Assembly: GCF_030323025.1 (NCBI RefSeq)
Contig: NZ_CP097329.1
Coordinates: forward strand, 2,362,501-2,426,500
DNA length: 64,000 nucleotides
Source of the DNA: Pseudanabaena mucicola str. Chao 1806
GTDB lineage: Bacteria > Cyanobacteriota > Cyanobacteriia > Pseudanabaenales > Pseudanabaenaceae
Direction of reading: 5' to 3'
In this document: positions 7,328 through 16,637 of the stretch, piece by piece
Position numbering within the stretch: the first letter of the stretch is position 1
Layout of the letters: the number at the start of each line of letters is the position of its first letter
Program-made: the position numbers and the translations under genes
Notes under the pieces: generated by a model
Database searches by the model: none
What the model was told of the DNA's origin: nothing
Seen by the model: only the letters and a program-made list of their open reading frames with translations

Positions 7328-8527
7328 CTAAATTTTTAACTCTGGTTCGGTAAAATCAAAAGGTAATTCGTTGTTAATCGCTTGAATTTGCTTTGCTTCG
7401 TAAGCATTGACCTCATTGATATAGGGAACCAGAATTTGCTTGAGGCGATCGCGATAAAAGCGATGCAAACTGTAATTTGGAGTTGCAGGAAACCCACGCC
7501 GCTTTTTGTGTTGACCACCTGCACCCGGGTCAAAGCGCTTAATCCCTTGAGAAATTGCCCACTCAATCGGCGTGTAATAGCAAGCATTAAAATGCAAACA
7601 ATCAATTTCTTGCACACAGCCCCAATAGCGCCCAAATAATTGATCCCCCTTACGAATACAGAATGACATGCCTACAGGTTGCGGATAATCCTCAATCTCT
7701 CCAGCCACAAACACAAGCTGATCGCGGAAACTATGGGCTAAATGTTCAAAAAACTTGCGATTTAAATATTTACTTCCACCCCAGAATTTATTGCAATGAT
7801 CGTTATATAGCTCATACATATAGCTATAGAAATAATGGGGAATCTCTTCACCTGTGTATACCCGCATCTTGATCCCCGTACTTTCCACTGACTTGCGTTC
7901 CCGTTTGATATTACGGCGTTGATTCGCATTGAAATTTTTGAGGTAATCATCAAAATCTTTAAACTCTTGATTTTCCCAAACATAACTATGGTGCATCCAA
8001 GTCGTAAACCCTCGCGACTCCAACTCATGCTTCCAACTAGGATCAACATAGAGAAAGTTACAGCCAGACATTTGGTAGCGATCGCAAAGTTTATCGATCT
8101 CTAACAACATCAAGTCATAGATTTTGGATACTTCGTCAGGGCGATCGCTCAGATCAGGATGCACCAAAAAGCGATAGCCCACCGCAGGCGTAAAGGGAGC
8201 CATCCCCAACAACTTTGGATAATACTCAATACCTAGCCGATAGGACAAATCCGCCCATTGATGGTCAAACACAAACTCCCCTTGGCTATGCCCCTTCATA
8301 TACAAAGGTGCAGCCGCCACCAATACATCCCTTTGCCACACCAATAAATGACTAGGTAGCCATCCTTGCTGAGCGATCGCACAGCCCGAAGCTTCTAAAT
8401 TCGAGAGCCATTCCCATTCAAAGAAAGGAGTTACCAAAGGTTTTGCAAGAATATTCCATACTTCAGCCTTGACCTTGTTAACTGTATCTACCCAAGTCGT
8501 CGTATAACGGGAAGCCTGTTGCAGCAT
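7328..8527 (-). CDS. GNAT-fold N-acyltransferase, PF04339 (FemAB-like)
   Basis: The 399-residue protein is a member of the 'peptidogalycan biosynthesis/recognition' family (DUF482, PF04339). Recognisable blocks are TPFFEWEWLSNLEASGC near the start, YFYSYMYELYNDHCNKFWGG, GRYWGC, and FDPGAGGQHKKRRGF near the end. The family has a double GNAT fold like FemAB aminoacyltransferases; its substrate is not known. Length is typical. It is read toward the Argonaute fragment, with only 7 nt between stop codons, so the two genes converge. No signal peptide is visible, so it should be cytoplasmic. Confidence 0.85.
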   Translation of the reverse strand: MLQQASRYTTTWVDTVNKVKAEVWNILAKPLVTPFFEWEWLSNLEASGCAIAQQGWLPSHLLVWQRDVLVAAAPLYMKGHSQGEFVFDHQWADLSYRLGIEYYPKLLGMAPFTPAVGYRFLVHPDLSDRPDEVSKIYDLMLLEIDKLCDRYQMSGCNFLYVDPSWKHELESRGFTTWMHHSYVWENQEFKDFDDYLKNFNANQRRNIKRERKSVESTGIKMRVYTGEEIPHYFYSYMYELYNDHCNKFWGGSKYLNRKFFEHLAHSFRDQLVFVAGEIEDYPQPVGMSFCIRKGDQLFGRYWGCVQEIDCLHFNACYYTPIEWAISQGIKRFDPGAGGQHKKRRGFPATPNYSLHRFYRDRLKQILVPYINEVNAYEAKQIQAINNELPFDFTEPELKI

Positions 8528-8657
8528 AGTAAAAGTCTTGGCAATGTTTAGGTAAGTTATTCAGTATACATAGCTTAACAAATGCCAACAGAAACCAACA
8601 GCACCAAAAAGCTAGAAATACATCGCTACCTTCTAATTTTTTGAGACTTGAGGAAAG

Positions 8658-9138
8658 TATGAATTTATGTAAACAAAATGTGTCTTACAATACCATCTGA
8701 GTTAATGTATATACATAGCACAAGAGATAAAGCAACTCAATCCAAACGCAATTCCATCTCACATATTGAAGTTAAGCTTTCAATAGGAGGAGGAAGCAAA
8801 AAGAAAGAGTTAGAAGTCAAGTCGGATTGACGCTTTGTTGCTCCCCACGATTCTTCGATCTTTACGGGGCAGTGCTTATTCCTAAAGATCGGTGTAGTTT
8901 TGATAGCTTCACTAGCCTACATTGTAATTAAGGTCTCTTAAATTTTTCTAGTACATTAGTCGGTTTTTAAACTAGTACTACGAGTAAATGAGACAAACTT
9001 ATGTAGTTAAAAAGATAAGGGCTACAGTACAAAGTTAATCAATACCTAACACGCATTAGCAAACCCCTAGTACGACAACTAATTGAATTATATTAAAACA
9101 TGAGTCTAGCAGCCTTCTGCTAGACTCATTGAGTTTTT
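8658..9138 (+). ncRNA. Candidate structured RNA, copy 1 of a tandem duplicated cassette
   Basis: This ~480-bp unit is repeated at 9266-9746. The two share three strongly similar blocks (about 8658-8755, 8816-8940 and 9017-9138) separated by diverged linkers. Shared elements are the palindrome ATGTATATACAT; a long-range stem GATCTTTA...TAAAGATC enclosing CGGGGCAGTGCTTAT; GGATTGACGCTTTGTTGCTC; TTAATCAATACCTAACACG; and a terminal hairpin AGTCTAGCAG/CTGCTAGACT followed by T5. Conserved stems, variable linkers and a shared terminator suggest a transcribed, folded RNA. The small frame starting MCLTIPSELMYIH differs between the copies by mainly amino-acid-changing substitutions, so coding is unlikely. 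It matches no RNA class known to me. Strand is inferred from the terminator. Confidence 0.45.
9100..9138 (+). terminator. Terminator of cassette copy 1
   Basis: The stem ATGAGTCTAGCAG pairs with CTGCTAGACTCAT across a CTT-type loop and is followed by TGAGTTTTT. The same hairpin closes copy 2. Confidence 0.8.
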
Positions 9139-9177
9139 GGGATAAATTATGCCTAGCTACTTATGTACAACAGACGC

Positions 9178-9255
9178 TAGTGCTGCAAAGTGATTTTTTT
9201 AGTAATTATGTTGCGGGCGCTTTGCGCCCGCAACATAATTACATGGCATAACTAC
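9178..9255. repeat. R1 palindromic MITE-like repeat, copy 1
   Basis: The ends AGTGCTGCAAAGT and ATGGCATAACTACC flank a central GC-rich hairpin, GTTGCGGGCGC/GCGCCCGCAAC. It separates the two RNA-like cassettes and is the most diverged full-size R1 copy; no clean target duplication remains. Confidence 0.75.
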
Positions 9256-9265
9256 CCAAGAAGCA

Positions 9266-9746
9266 TATGAATTTATGTAAACAAAATGTGTCTTACAATA
9301 CCACCTGAGTTAATGTATATACATGGCACAAGAGACAGAGCAACTCAATCCAAACGCAAACCCAGCTTGAGTTCCGAAAGCAACCTTTTCATTAAAAAGG
9401 AGGAGAAGCAAATAGAAAGAGTTAAAAGTCAAAGACGGATTGACGCTTTGTTGCTCCCTGCGATTCCTCGATCTTTACGGGGCAGTGCTTATCCTAAAGA
9501 TCGGTGTAGTTTTGATAACTTCGATAGCCTGTATCATTATTGAGGTCTCTTAATTTTTGTCTTTTGTATTTTTAGGTTTTGACCTAGCATTATGACAATT
9601 GAGGCAAACTGATTTAGCTTAAACGTAAAGGCTACAGCGCATAGTTAATCAATACCTAACACGTCCAGTTAAACCTCTAGTAGATAACTAATTGAATTAT
9701 TTTAGACATGAGTCTAGCAGCCTTCTGCTAGACTCATTGAGTTTTT
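9266..9746 (+). ncRNA. Candidate structured RNA, copy 2
   Basis: This is the second copy of the 8658-9138 cassette, lying 128 bp further on. The first ~95 bases and the ~125-base central block match copy 1 closely, while the segments near 9360-9425 and 9551-9610 do not. The hairpins ATGTATATACAT, GATCTTTA/TAAAGATC and the terminal stem are preserved. A frame of 85 codons (9286-9543) exists only in this copy; copy 1 is interrupted after about 50 codons, so I do not call it a gene. The unit ends about 120 bp before tpiA and carries its own terminator, so it is not a tpiA leader. Confidence 0.45.
9708..9746 (+). terminator. Terminator of cassette copy 2
   Basis: The stem and loop are identical to those at 9100-9138: ATGAGTCTAGCAG paired with CTGCTAGACTCAT, then TGAGTTTTT. 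Confidence 0.8.
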
Positions 9747-9864
9747 AAGGAAACTAAAACTAAAGATGTTGCTTCGCAACAGCTTTGCGATGAATGATCC
9801 ATCTTTCGGTAAAATAAAGAACAATTCATTATTTTCATAATCCTAACTCAGGGGTAAACGAGCC

Positions 9865-10614
9865 TTGCCTAAAATCGTTATTGCTGGCAACTGGAAAATG
9901 TATAAAACCCAGTCCGAAGCCAAAGCATTTTTCTCAGAATTTCCTGCACATCTTAAAGCCACCGCATCCCAAGCGGCGATCGCTGATCAGCAAATCCTCG
10001 TTTGCGTGCCTTTTACCAATCTTGCGATCCTTCAGACTGTTGTGCCATCACTTGGTCAAAACAACTTAAGTATAGGTGCTCAAAATGTTCACTGGGCTGA
10101 AAATGGCGCATTTACAGGTGAAATTTCTGCGCCAATGCTAGTCGAGCTTGGCATCAAATATGTAATCATTGGACACAGTGAACGCCGTCAGTTTTTTGGC
10201 GAAACTGATGAAACGGTAAACAAACGTCTTAAATCAGCACAAGCTCATGGTTTAACCCCTATCCTCTGTGTTGGTGAAAGCAAGCAACAAAGGGATGCCA
10301 ATGAGACTGAATCTTGGATTTTCTCGCAACTTGCCTCCGATCTCGTTGATGTTGACCAAAATAATTTGATCATTGCCTACGAACCAATCTGGGCAATCGG
10401 TACAGGTGACACCTGCAACGCAAGTGAAGCTAATCGTGTGATTGGACTGATTCGTAGTAAGTTAAGTAATCGCGATACTACAATTCAGTATGGTGGTTCC
10501 GTCAAGTCTGATAATATCGATGAAATTATGGCACAACCTGAAATTAATGGTGTATTAGTTGGTGGAGCTAGTCTTGACCCAGCAGGCTTCGCACGTATTA
10601 TTAATTATCGTTAA
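9865..10614 (+). CDS. tpiA: Triosephosphate isomerase
   Basis: The enzyme interconverts dihydroxyacetone phosphate and glyceraldehyde 3-phosphate in the Calvin cycle and glycolysis. Catalytic landmarks are all present: GNWKMYK (Asn and Lys near residues 9-11), [11 protein letters not shown] (catalytic His), [10 protein letters not shown] (catalytic Glu and the mobile loop), and YGGSVKSDN with [11 protein letters not shown] at the phosphate site. Length of 249 residues is normal. The start is a TTG at 9865, fixed by the conserved [10 protein letters not shown]; no ATG is available nearby. It stands alone between the RNA-like cassettes and the str operon. Confidence 0.97.
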   Translation: MPKIVIAGNWKMYKTQSEAKAFFSEFPAHLKATASQAAIADQQILVCVPFTNLAILQTVVPSLGQNNLSIGAQNVHWAENGAFTGEISAPMLVELGIKYVIIGHSERRQFFGETDETVNKRLKSAQAHGLTPILCVGESKQQRDANETESWIFSQLASDLVDVDQNNLIIAYEPIWAIGTGDTCNASEANRVIGLIRSKLSNRDTTIQYGGSVKSDNIDEIMAQPEINGVLVGGASLDPAGFARIINYR

Positions 10615-10730
10615 CCTTGATTCAGGTTTACTTTTCATCTTTAAAATTTACTCGCTGTCTATATACCCAACATAAGTACAGCGATCGCTACAGCCTACAT
10701 AACCATAACAAATTTGATCAAGTTGCAAAA

Positions 10731-10760
10731 TTGACTTTATGAGATCAACTTTGTTATAAT
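10731..10760 (+). promoter_or_regulatory. Promoter of the str operon
   Basis: A TTGACT -35 box (10731-10736) and a perfect TATAAT -10 box (10755-10760) are separated by 18 bp, about 50 bp before the rpsL start. This is the strongest consensus-like promoter I can see in the window. Confidence 0.7.
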
Positions 10761-10811
10761 TATGTGCTGTTGACTAGAATACACAGCCGCAGATCTACCA
10801 AATCATCACTT

Positions 10812-11225
10812 ATGCCCACGATCCAACAGCTCATTCGCAGTGAGCGCCAAACCATAAATACAAAAACAAAGTCTCCTGCTCTTAAGAGCTGTCCTCAGCG
10901 CAGGGGAGTATGTACGCGCGTTTACACTACAACACCCAAAAAACCCAACTCTGCACTTAGAAAAGTTGCTCGCGTACGCTTGACTTCTGGATTTGAAGTC
11001 ACTGCATACATCCCTGGTATTGGGCATAACCTCCAAGAACATTCCGTTGTGATGATTAGAGGCGGTCGTGTAAAAGATTTGCCAGGTGTACGCTATCACA
11101 TCATCCGTGGAACTCTTGATACTTCAGGTGTAAAGGATCGTAAGCAAGGACGCTCCAAGTATGGCGCGAAGCGACCTAAGCCTGGTCAAGCACCAGCCGC
11201 AAGCACTGGCAAGAAGAAAAAGTAA
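10812..11225 (+). CDS. rpsL: 30S ribosomal protein S12
   Basis: The start at 10812 gives [13 protein letters not shown], the universal S12 N-terminus. An upstream in-frame ATG at 10764 would overlap the promoter region and is not used. [34 protein letters not shown] and [18 protein letters not shown] are the standard S12 blocks. Both Lys residues whose change gives streptomycin resistance appear intact: K in TTPKKPNS and K in [12 protein letters not shown]. The 137-residue length includes the usual cyanobacterial Lys-rich tail. It is the first gene of rpsL-rpsG-fusA-tuf. S12 lies at the decoding centre of the small subunit. Confidence 0.98.
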   Translation: MPTIQQLIRSERQTINTKTKSPALKSCPQRRGVCTRVYTTTPKKPNSALRKVARVRLTSGFEVTAYIPGIGHNLQEHSVVMIRGGRVKDLPGVRYHIIRGTLDTSGVKDRKQGRSKYGAKRPKPGQAPAASTGKKKK

Positions 11226-11295
11226 AAGTCAGGCATTAAACAACTCAATTTAGCAAAATTAGCAATTCATTCTATAAGGTGAATTTAGTACCATA

Positions 11296-11766
11296 ATGTC
11301 CCGTAGAACTAAAGCGTCAAAACGCATAACTCCTCCAGATTCGGTTTATAATAGCCGACTCATTAGTATGCTCATCCGCCGTGTTATGTCACGCGGTAAG
11401 CATTCTGTAGCTTCTCACATAGTTTACAAAGCCCTAGACACAATCGGCGAACGTACAGGCAACCCACCACTTGAAGTATTTGATCGGGCAATTCGTAATG
11501 CCACTCCACTAGTAGAAGTAAAAGCGCGTCGTGTTGGTGGTGCAACTTATCAAGTACCTATGGAAGTGCGTACTGACCGCGGTGTTGCTCTGGCTCTTCG
11601 CTGGTTAGTCCAATACTCTCGTGCTCGTGCTGGGCGCAGCATGGTCACCAAGTTAGCAAACGAACTGATGGATGCTGCTAATGAAACAGGTCAGACCATC
11701 CGTAAACGTGAAGAAACTCACAAAATGGCAGAAGCAAACAAAGCCTTTGCCCACTACCGCTACTAA
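11296..11766 (+). CDS. rpsG: 30S ribosomal protein S7
   Basis: The 156-residue protein begins [20 protein letters not shown] and includes [39 protein letters not shown] and [20 protein letters not shown], all standard for S7. S7 nucleates assembly of the head of the 30S subunit by binding 16S rRNA and contacts mRNA and tRNA at the exit site. It follows rpsL by 70 nt and precedes fusA by 79 nt, the usual str-operon order. Confidence 0.98.
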   Translation: MSRRTKASKRITPPDSVYNSRLISMLIRRVMSRGKHSVASHIVYKALDTIGERTGNPPLEVFDRAIRNATPLVEVKARRVGGATYQVPMEVRTDRGVALALRWLVQYSRARAGRSMVTKLANELMDAANETGQTIRKREETHKMAEANKAFAHYRY

Positions 11767-11845
11767 CTTTCTTGAGCCATAGCTTACCTCGCTATACTAT
11801 TCTTAACATAAATTCTAAATTCCTGACAAACACGAGGAAACAATT

Positions 11846-13924
11846 GTGGAACGCTCTATTGCCTTAGATAAGGTACGCAATATAGGTATTGCAGCGCACA
11901 TTGACGCTGGTAAAACCACAACTACAGAGCGCATTCTATTTTATTCTGGCGTTGTTCACAAAATCGGTGAAGTTCATGATGGAACCGCAACGACAGATTG
12001 GATGGCGCAAGAACGTGAGCGTGGTATTACCATTACAGCAGCAGCAATTAGCACTAGTTGGAAAGAACACCGCATCAACATCATTGACACCCCTGGACAC
12101 GTAGACTTCACCATCGAAGTAGAGCGTTCTATGCGTGTACTTGATGGTGTAGTTGCTGTTTTCTGTGCAGTTGGTGGTGTACAACCCCAATCCGAAACTG
12201 TATGGAGGCAGGCAGATCGCTATAAGGTACCTCGTTTAGTGTTCGTCAATAAGATGGATCGGATGGGAGCAAATTTCTTGCGAGTAAGAGAACAAATCCG
12301 TGCTCGCTTCGGTTCTAATGCTGTTCCAATCCAATTACCTATCGGAAGTGAGGCAGAATTAATAGGTATCATTGACCTAGTCAAAATGAAAGCCTACATC
12401 TATAAAGATGAAATCGGCAAAGATATCGAAGAAACAGATATTCCTGCTGACATGGCTGATCTTACGAATGATTGGCGTGCTCAGTTGTTAGAGTCAGTAG
12501 CTGATTCTGATGATGTGTTGATGGAAAAGTATCTTGAAGGAGAAGAACTCTCTGAAGAGGAAGTAAGATTAGGTCTGCGTAAAGGGACTTTGAACGGCAA
12601 GATTGTACCAATGACTTGTGGTTCAGCTTTCAAGAATAAAGGCGTACAACTGCTACTCGATGCTGTCATTGATTACTTGCCTTCACCTATTGATGTTAAA
12701 CCAGTTCAAGGTTTACTACCTAATGGTGAAGAGGCTATTCGTGAGTCTAATGATAATGCACCAATGTCTGCTTTAGCATTCAAGATCATGTCTGACCCCT
12801 ATGGTCGTCTTACCTTCGTGCGTGTTTACTCTGGAGTTCTGAAAAAGGGATCATATGCTCTCAACTCTAGCAAAAACAAAAAGGAAAGAATCTCACGACT
12901 GATTGTTTTAAAAGCCGACGAGCGTCAAGAGGTTGATGAACTCAGAGCGGGGGATCTTGGTGCAGTATTAGGACTCAAGGACACCTTTACTGGAGACACT
13001 CTTTGTGAGGATACAGCACCAATCGTTCTTGAGACTCTATTTATTCCTGAACCTGTTATTTCTGTGGCAGTTGAGCCAAAGACAAAGCAGGATATGGAAA
13101 AATTATCTAAGGCTCTGCAATCTTTATCTGAGGAAGATCCTACCTTCCGTGTCATGACTGATTCAGAAACTAATCAAACAATTATTTCTGGTATGGGTGA
13201 GCTTCATCTTGAAATTCTCGTTGATCGGATGAAGCGGGAGTTCAATGTTGAAGCTAACGTTGGTGCACCTCAGGTTGCTTACCGTGAAACTATTCGCAAG
13301 ACTGTCTCTAACGTTGAAGGCAAGTTTATGCGTCAAAGTGGAGGTAAAGGACAATATGGTCACGTTGTGATCGATTTGGAACCTGCTGATCCAGGTACAG
13401 GATTTGAGTTTGTGTCAAAAATCGTCGGTGGTGTTATTCCTAAGGAATACATTAAACCTTCGGAGCAAGGCATGAAGGAAGCCTGTGAATCAGGTATTCT
13501 GGCGGGTTATCCTCTCATTGATGTTAGAGCAACCCTCGTCCATGGTTCTTTCCATGATGTGGACTCTTCAGAAATGGCTTTCAAAATTGCTGGCTCCATG
13601 GCAATTAAGGAAGCTGTAATGAAAGCTCAACCTGTTTTGCTTGAACCAATGATGAAGGTTGAAGTAGAAACACCAGAAGACTATATGGGCGATGTCATTG
13701 GAGACCTCAGCCGTCGTCGAGGCAACATTGCTGGTATGGAAGATACTCCATCTGGCAAACGGGTTGAAGCAAGAGTTCCCTTGTCTGAGATGTTTGGTTA
13801 CTCCACTGACCTTCGCTCAGCAACTCAAGGTAGAGCTAGCTTCTCAATGGAATTTAGCCATTATGAAGAAGTACCCAGAAACGTTGCTGAGGCAATTATT
13901 GCGAAAAGCAAGGGCAAAGAGTAG
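11846..13924 (+). CDS. fusA: Translation elongation factor G
   Basis: The GTG start is set by the conserved opening (V)[19 protein letters not shown] and by a GAGGAAA Shine-Dalgarno-like sequence just upstream. GTPase motifs are [10 protein letters not shown] (G1), DTPGHVDF (G3) and [10 protein letters not shown] (G4). The switch region is [11 protein letters not shown]. Domain IV is present ([18 protein letters not shown]), ending [23 protein letters not shown] translocates tRNAs and mRNA after peptide bond formation and helps recycle ribosomes. Its 692 residues match cyanobacterial EF-G. Confidence 0.98.
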   Translation: MERSIALDKVRNIGIAAHIDAGKTTTTERILFYSGVVHKIGEVHDGTATTDWMAQERERGITITAAAISTSWKEHRINIIDTPGHVDFTIEVERSMRVLDGVVAVFCAVGGVQPQSETVWRQADRYKVPRLVFVNKMDRMGANFLRVREQIRARFGSNAVPIQLPIGSEAELIGIIDLVKMKAYIYKDEIGKDIEETDIPADMADLTNDWRAQLLESVADSDDVLMEKYLEGEELSEEEVRLGLRKGTLNGKIVPMTCGSAFKNKGVQLLLDAVIDYLPSPIDVKPVQGLLPNGEEAIRESNDNAPMSALAFKIMSDPYGRLTFVRVYSGVLKKGSYALNSSKNKKERISRLIVLKADERQEVDELRAGDLGAVLGLKDTFTGDTLCEDTAPIVLETLFIPEPVISVAVEPKTKQDMEKLSKALQSLSEEDPTFRVMTDSETNQTIISGMGELHLEILVDRMKREFNVEANVGAPQVAYRETIRKTVSNVEGKFMRQSGGKGQYGHVVIDLEPADPGTGFEFVSKIVGGVIPKEYIKPSEQGMKEACESGILAGYPLIDVRATLVHGSFHDVDSSEMAFKIAGSMAIKEAVMKAQPVLLEPMMKVEVETPEDYMGDVIGDLSRRRGNIAGMEDTPSGKRVEARVPLSEMFGYSTDLRSATQGRASFSMEFSHYEEVPRNVAEAIIAKSKGKE

Positions 13925-13951
13925 TCCTGTAAATTACTCTATCGATGCTCT

Positions 13952-14000
13952 ATAAACTAGAGTAATAAATACCCAAAATACTCTATAAATTAGAGTAACC
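13952..14000 (+). repeat. Short direct/inverted repeat between fusA and tuf
   Basis: CTCTATAAACTAGAGTAA and CTCTATAAATTAGAGTAA lie about 33 bp apart, each itself an imperfect palindrome (ACTCT...AGAGT). They sit in the fusA-tuf gap, so they could be a protein-binding site or an RNA processing signal that sets the high tuf level. The role is unknown. Confidence 0.5.
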
Positions 14001-14030
14001 ATTACCAAAATTAAGGATAATTAGGAAAAA

Positions 14031-15263
14031 ATGGCACGCGCTAAATTTGAAAGAACCAAGCCCCACGTTAATATCGGTACTATTGGTCACGTTGATCATG
14101 GTAAGACCACTTTAACTGCTGCAATCACCATGACTTTGGCAGCAGCAGGTCAAGCAACAGCTAAGGCATACGACCAAATCGATGCTGCACCTGAAGAGAA
14201 AGCTCGTGGTATTACTATTAATACTGCTCACGTTGAGTATCAAACTGCTGAACGTCACTATGCTCACGTTGACTGTCCAGGTCACGCTGACTATGTTAAG
14301 AACATGATCACTGGTGCGGCTCAAATGGACGGAGCTATTTTGCTGGTATCTGCTGCTGATGGTCCTGAGCCTCAAACCCGTGAACACATCTTGCTAGCTC
14401 GTCAGGTAGGTGTACCTAACCTAGTAGTTTTCTTGAATAAAGAAGACCAAATGGAAGGTGAAGACGAACTTGTTGAGCTTGTTGAGCTTGAAGTTCGCGA
14501 ATTGCTATCTTCTTATGATTTCGATGGCGATAATATCCCCATCACTCGTGGTTCTGCATTGAAAGCAGTTGAGCAAATGACTGCGAGTCCTAAGACCCAG
14601 CGTGGGGAAAATCCTTGGGTAGATAAGATTTGGGCTTTGATGGATTCTGTTGACTCATACATTCCTACCCCTGAACGTGCTGTAGATAAGCCATTCTTAA
14701 TGGCTGTTGAAGATGTATTCTCAATTACTGGTCGTGGTACTGTGGCGACGGGTCGGATTGAGCGTGGTACTGTCAAGGTTGGCGATGTTGTAGAACTCGT
14801 TGGGCTTGGTGAAACTCGTTCCACTACCGTTACTGGTATTGAGATGTTCAAGAAGAGCTTGGACGAAGGACTTGCGGGCGATAACGCAGGGCTCTTGCTC
14901 CGTGGTATTCAAAAGAACGATATCGAGCGTGGTATGGTTTTGGCTAAGCCCAAGTCCATCACTCCTCACACTCAATTTGAAGGTCAGGTATACATTTTGA
15001 CCGAAAAAGAAGGCGGTCGTAAGACTCCTTTCTTCCCTGGCTATCGTCCTCAGTTCTATGTGCGTACAACTGACGTAACTGGAACCATTGTTAGCTTCAC
15101 TGCTGATGATGGTAGTGCGGCAGAAATGGTTATGCCTGGCGATCGCATTAAGGTAACGGTTGAATTGATTAACCCGATCGCAATTGAACAAGAAATGCGT
15201 TTTGCAATTCGTGAAGGAGGGCGTACTGTTGGATCTGGTGTTGTTACCAGTATCTTGAAGTAG
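14031..15263 (+). CDS. tuf: Translation elongation factor Tu
   Basis: Canonical EF-Tu of 410 residues: [15 protein letters not shown] (G1), [12 protein letters not shown] (switch I), [18 protein letters not shown] (G3), [11 protein letters not shown] (G4; Glu replaces the usual Lys in NKxD, as NKED is common in cyanobacteria), and RHTPFF-like [22 protein letters not shown] in domain II/III. EF-Tu carries aminoacyl-tRNA to the ribosome. The 11-residue [12 protein letters not shown]-type insert is usual for cyanobacteria and plastids. It closes the str operon here and a strong terminator follows; rpsJ, often next in cyanobacteria, is absent. Confidence 0.98.
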   Translation: MARAKFERTKPHVNIGTIGHVDHGKTTLTAAITMTLAAAGQATAKAYDQIDAAPEEKARGITINTAHVEYQTAERHYAHVDCPGHADYVKNMITGAAQMDGAILLVSAADGPEPQTREHILLARQVGVPNLVVFLNKEDQMEGEDELVELVELEVRELLSSYDFDGDNIPITRGSALKAVEQMTASPKTQRGENPWVDKIWALMDSVDSYIPTPERAVDKPFLMAVEDVFSITGRGTVATGRIERGTVKVGDVVELVGLGETRSTTVTGIEMFKKSLDEGLAGDNAGLLLRGIQKNDIERGMVLAKPKSITPHTQFEGQVYILTEKEGGRKTPFFPGYRPQFYVRTTDVTGTIVSFTADDGSAAEMVMPGDRIKVTVELINPIAIEQEMRFAIREGGRTVGSGVVTSILK

Positions 15264-15279
15264 TTCTAAACTTTCTAAC

Positions 15280-15308
15280 AAAAAAGCCTCGCAACGCGAG
15301 GCTTTTTT
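15280..15308. terminator. Bidirectional terminator between tuf and devC-like gene
   Basis: AAAAAAGCCTCG-CAA-CGAGGCTTTTTT type hairpin: an A6 tract on one side and a T6 tract on the other serve both converging genes. Confidence 0.9.
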
Positions 15309-15312
15309 ATTT

Positions 15313-16482
15313 TTAGTCAAATATTTCCGCAGGATCAGCCCTTTGGACTTTGCGAAGGGATAATGTTCCTGATATTGCACACATGGCAACTGTGAGTATA
15401 AATAATTGCAAAATGCGATCAATCCCTAACTCCATCAATAAACCTGTAGCATTCTGAGTAATGTGATAGAGGATTGCACAAGCTGAAATAGCTGGCATGA
15501 AACCGCATAAAGCTAAAAGTAAGGATTCTTGCAATACAAGACTAAATAGATAAAAGTTGCTGTAGCCCATTGCCTTAAGGGTGGCATACTCTGCAAGATG
15601 ATCAGAAACGTCTTTGTAGAGGACTTGGTAAACAATCACAACTCCGACGATAAAACCCATAGCTACACCCAAGCCAAAGATAAAACCGATAGGAGTTGCT
15701 TCTGACCAGTAGTTTAACTCTAAGTTAATGAATTCCTGTTTAGTCAATACTTTTACGTCTTGCTCTAATTGCGATCGCATGGCATCGCGAATAGCGATTG
15801 CATCGGTTCCTTGTTCTAATTGCACTAGACCCAAGCTAATATTTCCGACAAGTCGATCGGGAAAAATTCGCAAAAAGTTCTGTTCGCTAGTGATCAGTGT
15901 GCCATTGGCGGCAAAGGAAACCCCCATGTTAAATAGCCCACCGATGGTAATGGCTCGATTCGCAACTTCCTTAGTAAGACTTTTACCTCTGGCAATCGCT
16001 ACTTCATATTCCGAGGCGATCGCACCATAAAAGTCTTCTCGCGAACCGCGATCAAATAAAACAACATCAGGTAGTAGGGTTTTATCTAAGTCTGGTTTGA
16101 TATCAGGAAATAAAAAAGGATTAGCTTGTGGCGAAACGCCGATCGCTAAAATATCCTCTTTGACTCCAAGCTCAGGGGCATTCCAAACAGCTAAGCCAAT
16201 ATACACAGGATGTACGGACTTAACACCTGTGAATCCATTAGCCTGGTAGAGACGACGGCGCGAAAACTGCTTCAGGTTCAGCAAATTATTGGAGCTAGGA
16301 TGAATCAGGATGAGGTCACTCCGTAAATTCAGGTGCAATAATACAGCACTTTTAAATAGAGCTTCCTGAAAGCCTAGTTGCATCGCAATCAAAATTACCG
16401 CAAACATGATGCCAAGGATAGCGATCGCTAAACGCCCCTTTTGATAGGTCAGTTGCAGCCACGCTAAAGGAATCGCTAACAT
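15313..16482 (-). CDS. devC: DevC-type ABC transporter permease (FtsX/MacB-like)
   Basis: The 389-residue protein has four predicted membrane helices in the FtsX arrangement: one at about 18-40 (LAIAILGIMFAVILIAMQLGF), then a large extracytoplasmic domain, then three near the C-terminus. The latter include FIFGLGVAMGFIVGVVIVYQ and LFILTVAMCAISGTL. The segment LYKDVSDHLAEYATLKAMGY and the C-terminal RADPAEIFD are typical of DevC. DevBCA is an ATP-driven exporter with TolC, known for heterocyst glycolipid export, but present in many forms in non-heterocystous species. No devA ATPase or devB adaptor lies adjacent, so this permease is an orphan here. Confidence 0.85.
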   Translation of the reverse strand: MLAIPLAWLQLTYQKGRLAIAILGIMFAVILIAMQLGFQEALFKSAVLLHLNLRSDLILIHPSSNNLLNLKQFSRRRLYQANGFTGVKSVHPVYIGLAVWNAPELGVKEDILAIGVSPQANPFLFPDIKPDLDKTLLPDVVLFDRGSREDFYGAIASEYEVAIARGKSLTKEVANRAITIGGLFNMGVSFAANGTLITSEQNFLRIFPDRLVGNISLGLVQLEQGTDAIAIRDAMRSQLEQDVKVLTKQEFINLELNYWSEATPIGFIFGLGVAMGFIVGVVIVYQVLYKDVSDHLAEYATLKAMGYSNFYLFSLVLQESLLLALCGFMPAISACAILYHITQNATGLLMELGIDRILQLFILTVAMCAISGTLSLRKVQRADPAEIFD

Positions 16483-16508
16483 GAATTTTAAGGTGATTTC
16501 AATGTAGA

Positions 16509-16597
16509 TATAGCAGTCCTAAATCATTTGTAGTTTTTGGGATTTGTGGAAGCGCACCCCGAAGGTGTGAACTTTCACAAACCATTCAGGATTGCTA
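16509..16597. repeat. R3 repeat copy (TAGCAGTCCTAAAT family)
   Basis: The ends TAGCAGTCCTAAAT and ATTCAGGATTGCTA form an imperfect terminal inverted repeat around an AAGCGCACCCCGAAGGTG core. Related copies are at about 41650, 41868, 57234 and 60516. Confidence 0.6.
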
Positions 16598-16637
16598 ATG
16601 TGAGTTATGCTTAGCACAACTCACGTATACATTGATT

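Noticed and set aside
9286-9543. An 85-codon frame beginning MCLTIPPELMYIH inside cassette copy 2
   Set aside because: The corresponding frame in copy 1 stops after about 50 codons, and early differences change amino acids. No family is recognised, so the similarity looks like RNA rather than protein conservation.
14721-15422. Long antisense frame opposite tuf
   Set aside because: It lies on the reverse of a highly conserved gene and has no recognisable motif; it is a by-product of codon bias.
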